Source: Nemertoderma westbladi (lineage: Eukaryota; Xenacoelomorpha; Nemertodermatida; Nemertodermatidae). From it: a DNA stretch of 64,000 bases. The position numbers and the translations under genes were made by a program. The first letter of the stretch is position 1. Each line of letters begins with the position of its first letter. Location: assembly GCA_032718475.1 (NCBI GenBank), contig JAUCBJ010007513.1:62001-126000 (forward strand). The letters are read 5' to 3'. The notes under the pieces are model-generated. The model did no database searches and was not told the origin of the DNA. It worked only from the letters and a program-made list of their open reading frames with translations. Positions 55,801 to 64,000 of this stretch are shown piece by piece.

Positions 55801-58800
55801 TGGAAATCTACCCTAACGGCAGATTACTATGTAGGTGTGTTGTCCACCCCCCAGGATAAGTTAGGAGCACAAGGTATAAGGTCGGTAAAAATGGTGGCTA
55901 TAAAGAACTTCGCTACTACTCAAGCAGACCTTTATAATTGGGACGAGGATGAGAGCATCCAACATCTTAAGATACCTCGATTCCAGACAGATTATCCTGG
56001 AGTGCAAATACTCATCGGCCAAAACGCGCATGAGGCGCTCGAAACATTGGAGAAACGGCCTGCTCAACCACAGCCACTGCAAACCTATGCGGTAAGAACT
56101 AGAGTAGGTTGGTACTTTACTGGCCCTTCCCGCAGGACTCTCGAAGAGAGAATGCCACAAGAACAAACATACCAAGTAAACGATTGGGAAGTGGAGAGCA
56201 GTGAGGTGGACGAACTAACTGAGGGAACACCATACTCCTCAGATAATGACGACATCTACCAACTCTTCGATGAAGAGAACACAATCGACCTACTTACAGA
56301 AAACCAAACTTGGAAAAATCAGGTGAACCTATGTCAACTGATTCGCCCATCGGAACCCATCGCTTACAATGACGAACTAAACGATGAGATAGAGCGCTAC
56401 AACGCTAGAACTCGGGACGAACTAGCCGTACGATTCTTTACTCAAGAACTGGTAGAGCCTAATTCATATGATAAGGCCCTATCGATAGAAGAAGAAAGAG
56501 CCAAGCAAATCCAGGAAACAACTACACGTTTTTTAAAGGACCAAGGTAGATATGAAATCGGCCTACCATTTCGAAAACGAGAACCTAGATTTATAAATAA
56601 CAGACCCTTGGCAGAGAAAATAATCGCTCAATTACATCGACGCCTTACGGCTAATGCTTCAGCTAAAGAAATGTACCAAACTCAGCTGAAGAAATTTATA
56701 ACAAAGGGATACGCGGAGCGAGTACCGGAAGGAACACCAGTGACTGAGAGAACGTATTACTTAACACATCATTACGTTCCCAAACCCGGTAAACCCCACG
56801 AAGTACGAGTCGTATTCGATGGCTCCGCCCTATATATGGGCCAATCCCTCAATTCCGAGTTGTTACCAGGACCCAACTTACTCCAATCTTTGTTGGGAAT
56901 ACTTTTAAGATTAAGACAATATTCCATCGCGTTCGCCTCAGATATAGAAGGAATGTTCTTACAAGTCAAGGCGCTGGATAGAGATAGAGACAGCCTGAGA
57001 TTTCTGTGGTGGCCTGAAGGAGACCTCAATCAGAAACCGGTAGAGTACTGGATGACCATCCAGGCTTTTGGAATCATATCAAGCCCTTCCAACGCCTGCT
57101 CCGTGGTGCGAACCACTGCGAATGACAACTGAGACTCCTTCTCAAAAGAAGTGATAGACAACATAAAACGCAATATATACATGGACGACAATTTAAGGTC
57201 CCTTCCATCAGTAGAAGAAGCCATAGCTGTCGCGAAAGGAACGGTAGAGTGTTTGAAAAGAGGTGGATTTCGACTGACGAAATTCACTAGCAACTCCCGT
57301 GAGTTTCTGGAAGCCATACCGGTAGAAGACCGAGGAACGAAAGACCTAGACTTAATAAAGGACGATCTTCCTGAAACCAAGACGCTAGGCTTGAAGTGGG
57401 ACACTGAAAGATACATCCTGTTTTTTCAGTTAAAACAGCGAGATAATCCAGTTCAGACCAAACGGATTTGTTTAAGTATCCTGAGCACTTATTTCGACCC
57501 ATTGGGATTTATTAGCCCAGTTATATTTATTGCTCGGAGTTTAGTACAACAAATGTGGCTTGAAAACCACTCATGGGACGATCCGCTTAAGGGAGAATTG
57601 TTAAAGAAATGGATGAAATGGGAAGATTCTCTACCTGCCATCGAGAACTTTATAATTTCCCGTGCATATTTTGGCCATGTTCTTCCTACGTATTCTTATC
57701 AACTCCATGTGTTTGGAGACGCCAGCGACATGGGAATAGGTATAGTAGCATATCTGCGAGTCGAAACCCCGGATGGAATCAAAGTCGCCTTGGTTACCTC
57801 TAAGGCATTGATTAACAACAAGTTAAAGGTTCCTCGAGCGGAGTTAAAGGCGGCTATATACGCTACAGCCATCGGCCGGAACGTAACGGAACAAATCGAC
57901 TATCCACTGGAGAAAACGGTTTATTGGACCGACGCTTTACTCGTGTTGGAGTATCTAACCAATGAAGTCTGTCAGTTCAGCGTTTTTGTTACTAACAGAG
58001 TAGCTATTATTCTTAGTCGCACAAAGATAGATCAATGGAGACATTGCCCTGGTACGATTAATCCAGCCGATATCGCCTCCAGGGGAGCAACTCCACAGGA
58101 ACTGATAGATACTCCAGATTGGTTGGGTGGACCCGACTTCCTGAGCAAGGAAGAGGATGAATGGCCTCCTCACCTTACTACGGCAGAGATTAGACAAGCC
58201 AAGGGAGTGGAGACAGTCAAACCTAAAACCTGGGCGAGTAAATCGAAGTTATTTAAACCGACTATCGATCTATCTGTATTACACACTTCCGGGAATGATG
58301 CTTCGGATCCACAATCCCTCAACACAAATAAGTCTGTTGTGGAAATTAGAGATAGAGATTGGAAATCTGGAATACCAGACGTCTCGCAAGGAATCTCACC
58401 CATGCTGCAGAGAGCAATGCATCATTACAGTTCCTGGAATCGGCTCTGTAAAGCCGTCACATATTTAAGACGATGTTTTCATCATCACTACTCCAGGACG
58501 AAGACCACTAGTGATAACGCTCCATTGACATCTGCACAAGTTCATGTTATTAAAAATTTACCCAAATATAAGACATCTGACCGTTTTCTAAAGGAGAAAA
58601 TTAGTCACCAGGAGCATGAAGAAACCAATAAGCAGATACTGAGACTCCTGCAATGCTATGAGGATTCCGAAAAGTATTTCCTGTTGTTGAGAAATCCGCA
58701 GATGCGCTTAAGGGATCGATTCTCGAGCACAATGATAGATGGGCTAATACGTGTTGGAGGAAGACTCACCAATGCGCCCTTATCCTTTGACACCAAATTC

Positions 58801-60075
58801 CCCATACTTATTAGAAATCTTGAAGTACAAATCAAGATGATTGTAGATGTTCACAGTAAACTTTATCATGCTGGTAGAGAACGAATTCTTAGCGAAATTC
58901 GAACTCGCTATTATTTTGATAAACCCCGTAGAGCTCTGAACCAAGTTCTTAGGAACTGCATACCCTGTAGGAAAGCATTCAGTAGGCCTTTAACACAGCG
59001 AGAGGCAGAATTACCTAGGGAACGAGTAAGCTTCTATGAACCACCTTTTACTAATACTGGTGTAGATTTATTTGGCCCTATTGAAGTATATCGTGCTAGG
59101 ACTATAGTCAAGAGATGATGTGTCATCTTCGTGTGCATGACTTGTAGAGCCATCCATCTCGATATGGTGAACGATCTATCTACCAACAGCTTCGTCTTAA
59201 GTTTACGACGACAGATCGCTCGCTTCGGGACGAGTAATACCATGAGATCGGATAAGGGAACGAACTTCATTGGTGCCAACAACGAAATACAGGCTTACGT
59301 GAAGGACTGGAACCAAAGACAGGTGGACGACCAGCTAAGGATAACAGCGTCTAGCTGGACCTTCAATGCCGCCGGCGCCCCTTGGTGGGGAGGAAGTTGG
59401 GAGAGATTAATTCGAAGTGTCAAAACCGCATTTCACTTTATAGTGCCATGCCGCGCGTATCTCACCGACGAACTTTTGCGGACATTAATGGAGGAAATCG
59501 CTGCCTATCTCAACGAGAGACCGCTTATGCCAGTCTCATCGAGTCCCGATTCCCTGGAAGCGCTAACACCCGCGCACTTCCTACTGAAGAAACCTGTAGC
59601 CATGCTCCCACGATCGGAGATTGCCGACGGAGACGAATACTGCCGTCGAACTTGGCAACTTATGCAGTTGCTATCCCGTCGTTTCGCTGACCATTTCAAG
59701 AAACATTATCTGCCCACGCTACAACTTCGAACTAAGTGGTTTGCGCAGCAAGAAAACGTCAGCGCCGGAGATATGGTGCTTATTGTAGATCCAGACCTTG
59801 GCATACGGTGATCTGACAAACGGTGGCAGACAGGTCGTATCATCGAGACCCACATCTCGGACGATGGTTTAGTACGCTCGGTAGAACTCATCGTCATGCG
59901 GCGTAACTTCAAGAAGCCAGGCATAATCTTTGAGACGCAACAACTCAATCGCCCAGTTGGTCGTTTATGTTTACTGGAAAGAGACAGAGAACTCTCCGGA
60001 AACTATGGAAGGCAAGACACTCTTCCCACGACCACCTCCCTAATTCCTCAAACATCTAGGGACTCCCCAACGTGA
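52846..60075 (+). pseudogene. BEL/Pao B Gag-Pol, degenerate but with all domains
   Basis: The start MSDTQQNLSD is shared with A. Gag's coiled coil ends in a tandem expansion of about 13 residues (AAMAEVEAERK) and then a deletion of about 1 kb near 54180. Further lesions: TAA at 54770-54772, a one-base loss at about 55685 inside the protease motif, TGA at 57130-57132, 59116-59118 and 59809-59811. Beyond A's limits it shows RNase H FGDASD, the integrase zinc region (HAGRERIL...CIPC), the core TGVDLFGP, RSDKGTNF and the Glu of SWERLI, and a DUF5641-like end to TGA 60073-60075. Three of the four stops are TGA, consistent with CpG decay. The copy cannot make an active polymerase. Confidence 0.92.
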
Positions 60076-61699
60076 TACGTCTGGAGTGGGTGTATGATTA
60101 CATTATTTTACCTATTTTATTATATTTTTATATGCGAACTTTATTATGTACTTTATTATAATCGTTTTTATTCAATTTTATTTAGTAGAATGTTATTTTA
60201 GTGATTATTTAGTAGATTAGTGCAATATATTAGTGTTTATTACGTACGTAATTACTTATAATATATATTTAGTGCGACGGCGAGAAATAATTTTTCTCTT
60301 TCCTTACTGTCCGTATCACATTATAAATACGTGACTACAGTAAGATGAAATGTCCGTACTTCTTAAAGTACAATAAAGCCACTACTATATTCAAGTGTTA
60401 TTGGTAGGCAGAGTATTAGGAATGCAAAGTTCAGATCCTCGTGTCTCGGCTAAACCAAGCTCTGGGTAGACCTTGGAAACGACTTGCCTCTTCACACTGA
60501 CATTGCTTCGTGCGATATTGCTCTTCTACCTTATATTAAATAATACTTATAGTAGCGTGATGTCCTTCTAACAGTAGCGTAAAACGCAAATAAACCTGTT
60601 AAACCTTTTGACCATCTGTAATTCTAGTCGATTAAGATATCGCGGCACCCACCGATATACTTGAAAGACCAATTCTAGAATCAGTGGTTAACGTCCCCAG
60701 ACAAGCTCTGGAATAAATCGGTGCCCATCTTAAATATTAATTTAATATTTATTAAAATCTGTAAAATTCAGATCCGTTAACAATTCTAGTCGATTAAGAT
60801 GTCGTAGCACTTACCGATACTCTTAAAAGACAAATTTCATAGAATTAAGGATCCTATGTCCCCAGACCTGCTCTGGAATCAAATTGTGTCAATTATTAAC
60901 ATCAAATAATAAAATTCACGGGAATAAATTTAAATTCATATTTTAAATGAATTTCATAAATTGTCATTTTGTACAATTTATAACATTCCCAAAATTCCAT
61001 TAATTAATAGATCATGGGAGCGGAGATTCATCTTATTGAGTGTATTAGAGTGCGAGAATCTCCAACATATAGTCAATAGCCGATAAAATTAATAAAATCA
61101 TGCATAAAGAGGATATTGACAATTAAAGAATTATTATTAAATAGCATCCCAGATCTGTATGCATGAGAATTACCCTAATTCTACCCCTAGCATTCCATAA
61201 TGTCACCATAGCAACACCCACGCTAGAATTAGAAGCAAGTTAAAAGAACAATAGAAAGCTTGTCCCATTGCCTAGCATAGAGAATATAGCACACTGCTAG
61301 TATCCAAGGATACACAGTAATAACGTGACATTCTGGAAGGCACTGACTAACGGACAAATGGCCTGTATGTGTGCAGTTGGTGACAGTTGTGTGGAATTTG
61401 TGCGTTTATAGGTGAATGTTACTGCTAAAGTATGTTTACAGTAGCTAGTCGCAATTGTAAAAGTAGCCCAACTCTCCTATAGAAAGAACCTAAGTGGATC
61501 CAAGCCTTTGGGACGGACAGTGGAGTGACTTGTGCCGGTTATCGTTGTCGTGCTGTTGCTACATGTTGGCGTAAACACCGCGACGACGGTACATCGGCGC
61601 TGAGAATCCCACTGTCCGGGGGCAAAGAGAAGTAGGCAGCGACGCCCGCTCGCCTAAAATATAAACTTAGTTGGATATTAATAAACTCAGATAGCAGAT
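60076..61699 (+). other. Pol to accessory spacer of BEL/Pao B with 162-base duplication and hairpins
   Basis: No gene is seen. ATTCTAGTCGATTAAGAT begins two copies of a unit of about 162 bases, at 60621 and 60783. Each contains a small hairpin CCAGA-N5-TCTGG (about 60700 and 60864). From about 61056 the sequence is nearly identical to element A's 6329-6985. The accessory ATG at 61700 is preceded by ACTCAGATAGCAGAT, with possible splice acceptor AGs. Confidence 0.55.
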
Positions 61700-64000
61700 A
61701 TGACGGAGTTGATAGAAGATGATCTTGGTATTAGGGAGCGATATACTCTACCTTTACAAGCATTTGTGGATAGCTTAATACGCGGTGAAGCCGATCCAAC
61801 CATTACGGAGGACGATGGTCGTTATATCGAACCGCCGATGTCCCAAGAGCAACTTGCGCGTGAATTGGACTATCGAAAATTCACCACTCGCTATACGAAT
61901 CGTAATGGTACGTATATGGACTTCTTAACGACCGGCCATCCTATCGATTTACATGATACGGACGATGTAGATACAGAGAGGGAAATGGTTCTATTTAAAT
62001 ATCATACCCAGCGGAGTCGTAACGATAAACCGAGAATAGATCACGAAAATTCTATTCGTAATAGACTGGAAAGAGAAAACGTTGAAGAACCGGATAAACG
62101 CATCGACTTCAACGAATACCTAGAATTTTTGAGAGAAACCTATCTCAACATCGCTAGTCAGCAGAACTTAGAGACTCGATATCCTCAAGGTATACATCAC
62201 GACCCTGTGGTAGAACTCAAACGGCTCTATTTCACTATGATGTATCTTACCGCCGATCGTCCACTACCTGTTATCCCGGATAGTTTTGAACAAATGGAAG
62301 AATACTGCAAAACTGGAGAACGATCACCCGCGTTTCCTCTACAGGACGTACGTCTTTGGTATTATTGTGACGAATGCCCTAGACCCAACCAACAAACTGA
62401 AAGACATAAACATCCGCGGAGACGTTGCGCTAAACACAGCTTTACGCGTTACACTTACGGGAGTTTCGAGCGAAACCTGTTCGACATACCACCTACGATC
62501 GCTCGTCTTAAACGATCACTGAATAAACCCATGATCAGAGTTCCGGAATACTCGGTCAGGCCTCCTCATTCCCTAGTGAGACCTCAAACTCTTGATCCTA
62601 ACAGTATCACTGATCCTCCCGAACTATATTCCCTGTTCAAAGACTTAGTGTTACCCGAACAATTAATCGGTGGTGCTCCGGTAGTGGGTTCGTTAGACAT
62701 CCGCCCATCCTACTTAGCCGGATTGGGACGCGGGCAGCTAATATCGCCCTTTGATCCTTACAATCGTCCAGGATTAAACCCGATGCAACCCGCCACGGAA
62801 GTCGAGGAGAGCGTTATAAGAAACGCTTTAGACGCCATTCGACAGAAAATCGGAAAGGGAACACAAGATTGTTTAGAGAAACGTAAATTACAACAACAAG
62901 TCCAATCGGTGAAGGAGTTAGCCTTGCCACAGTTCGATAGAGAAATCCAAAACCTCGAGGAAGACATCGAGCTTGGACGCACGTATTCTCTACAAGAATT
63001 TTTAGATGAACGCTTACAGAGACAAGCGGAAGAAAATCTACTCGAAGAGAAACACACGAAACTGGAAGAGAGAGAGGAAGCCGCTTTAGCCCAACCGGAA
63101 GCTCAAATCCTCATGACGGACCTCTACTCTAAAACCGTTCGTCATCCCTCGATGATTCCACATTTCGGGGACAAGCTCTTCGCGACGATACAACCTCAAC
63201 CGGTTGATATCAGTACAGGATCGCAAAATCTTATCGCTGACGCCCCTATGTTACAGCGTCCGCCGATCGAGGCCGCTCGTGTTGACGGTATACTCGTTGA
63301 ACCTCCGGACAATCGAGCGGATCTTGTCCGTCGTATGGTACACGATGTCAACATACGCGCTAGACCTTTACAGAACTCGTTTTATGGGATTAAAGACCAC
63401 CCTTATTACGTTAATCTGACTCAATATTATATGGTAAAACCAGAAGACCCGACACATAATTTAAAGTTTCTACCACTAATAAATCCTCTAGACATTGTCG
63501 AACTCGAACAATTGCAGAAACATCTGGATCAGTTAGTAAAGGTAAACTCATTCAGAAAACCATATAACATTTCTCGAATCGAGAAAGATATAGAACCTCC
63601 TTATAATCTCGATGGATTTATTAAAACTCGATTAGTCCATTGGAATCTAGATGTATTATTTGAAGAAGAGAAAATACAAAGATATGGAAATGTGGAGACG
63701 TATACCACTCGGCACATGAAGTATAGTGATCTCCCTGACACTAACCAATGCGCCACCTTGTGGCATCCAGTAGGGATGACCCTAGAGAACGCCACCAAGG
63801 AGTGGAATGAAACTCTTAATGTTATTGAGATGTATGGAGTTGTCACCTACGATAATGAAGGTAGCGTTCCGGTCGGAGAACTAGGAACTACGCGCATGAT
63901 TCACATACGCGGATTAGCTGGTTCTACCCACGTGTTTACTCGAGCGTGTTCCGACGTGATTGATTATTCCTTTGAAACTCTCACCGAAACACAAAAGAAT
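61700..64000 (+). CDS. Post-pol accessory ORF of BEL/Pao B, unknown family, runs off window
   Basis: Starting at ATG 61700 (MTELIEDDLGIRERYTLPLQ) the frame is open for all 767 codons to the edge. The first 115 residues align with element A's 6309-5965. Visible parts: an acidic N-terminus; a Cys/His-rich patch at about residues 222-250 (CDEC with later His and Cys); a Pro-rich middle; a Glu/Gln-rich segment predicted to be coiled coil at about 392-465; then a mixed segment. No signal peptide or membrane helix is seen. By comparison with A the C-terminus, outside this window, should carry three zinc knuckles and a basic tail, giving a protein of over 1000 residues. I recognise no known domain. 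Gag-like, RNA-binding or structural roles are guesses. Confidence 0.8.
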   Translation, partial: MTELIEDDLGIRERYTLPLQAFVDSLIRGEADPTITEDDGRYIEPPMSQEQLARELDYRKFTTRYTNRNGTYMDFLTTGHPIDLHDTDDVDTEREMVLFKYHTQRSRNDKPRIDHENSIRNRLERENVEEPDKRIDFNEYLEFLRETYLNIASQQNLETRYPQGIHHDPVVELKRLYFTMMYLTADRPLPVIPDSFEQMEEYCKTGERSPAFPLQDVRLWYYCDECPRPNQQTERHKHPRRRCAKHSFTRYTYGSFERNLFDIPPTIARLKRSLNKPMIRVPEYSVRPPHSLVRPQTLDPNSITDPPELYSLFKDLVLPEQLIGGAPVVGSLDIRPSYLAGLGRGQLISPFDPYNRPGLNPMQPATEVEESVIRNALDAIRQKIGKGTQDCLEKRKLQQQVQSVKELALPQFDREIQNLEEDIELGRTYSLQEFLDERLQRQAEENLLEEKHTKLEEREEAALAQPEAQILMTDLYSKTVRHPSMIPHFGDKLFATIQPQPVDISTGSQNLIADAPMLQRPPIEAARVDGILVEPPDNRADLVRRMVHDVNIRARPLQNSFYGIKDHPYYVNLTQYYMVKPEDPTHNLKFLPLINPLDIVELEQLQKHLDQLVKVNSFRKPYNISRIEKDIEPPYNLDGFIKTRLVHWNLDVLFEEEKIQRYGNVETYTTRHMKYSDLPDTNQCATLWHPVGMTLENATKEWNETLNVIEMYGVVTYDNEGSVPVGELGTTRMIHIRGLAGSTHVFTRACSDVIDYSFETLTETQKN

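Larger units (their letters stand above)
49336..64000 (+). mobile_element. BEL/Pao LTR retrotransposon B, 3' end beyond window
   Basis: The 5' LTR (49336-50609), leader, gag-pol (52846-60075) and accessory ORF (61700 onward) are collinear with element A but on the opposite strand. The pol gene has decayed through several stops and shifts, and Gag has a deletion of about 1 kb. Integrase and the full accessory frame, both damaged in A, are present here. More than 14.6 kb is visible, so the complete element is unusually large for BEL/Pao. The 5' flank base set CCTCC (49331-49335) should reappear after the 3' LTR. Confidence 0.92.

Noticed and set aside
61700-64000. Reading the accessory ORF of element B as an envelope gene
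   Set aside because: No N-terminal signal peptide, no hydrophobic membrane span, and no Cys-rich ectodomain pattern in the visible 767 codons, although the unseen C-terminus leaves a small doubt.

Overview
The window is a repeat-packed piece of an animal nuclear genome, most likely a marine invertebrate. It is AT-rich outside the mobile elements, it carries a split trypsin-like serine protease gene with GT-AG introns, and the rest is transposable elements of types common in invertebrates (BEL/Pao, Ty3/Gypsy, non-LTR, Mutator-like). I cannot name the species. There is no bacterial operon structure and no CRISPR array.

Layout. 1-3230: two fragments of one non-LTR family lying tail to tail. 3248-21634: a TTAA-flanked inverted-repeat (MITE-like) element split by BEL/Pao element A (3596-21326, minus strand, 1238-bp LTRs, 5-bp TSD AAATG). 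A is itself split by a young, GC-rich Ty3/Gypsy element (7097-12148, plus strand, 5-bp TSD CGTAG). 21859-25152: three minus-strand exons of the serine protease. 25361-31169: a minus-strand non-LTR element with a Ulp1-like protease region, an ORF1-type protein, an endonuclease and a reverse transcriptase whose catalytic motif is broken. 31170-43681: BEL/Pao element C (minus strand, about 541-bp LTRs) with an uninterrupted 2395-codon polyprotein ORF. 43682-49335: DNA-transposon and LINE remnants, a long tetranucleotide microsatellite, and the pol tail of another retroelement. 49336 to the right edge: BEL/Pao element B (plus strand), a relative of A in the opposite orientation, running off the window.

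The most interesting thing here is not the pol genes. Elements A and B both carry a long extra reading frame downstream of pol. In B it is open for 767 codons up to the window edge, although B's own gag-pol has several stops and shifts. In A the same frame is shortened internally but keeps its C-terminal end, which has a cluster of three cysteine/histidine knuckles and a very basic tail. The more distant element C has, in the same post-pol position, a shorter broken frame ending in a similarly spaced triple-knuckle cluster. No signal peptide or membrane segment is visible, so this does not look like an Env protein. I do not recognise the family. A post-pol triple zinc-knuckle protein shared by two separate BEL/Pao lineages is my candidate for an undescribed system.

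Order of events read from the nesting: the host intron received the MITE, then A, then the Gypsy element. B landed in the end of another retroelement's pol. Nearly identical LTRs date the Gypsy element, A and C as recent. B and the LINE fragments are older.
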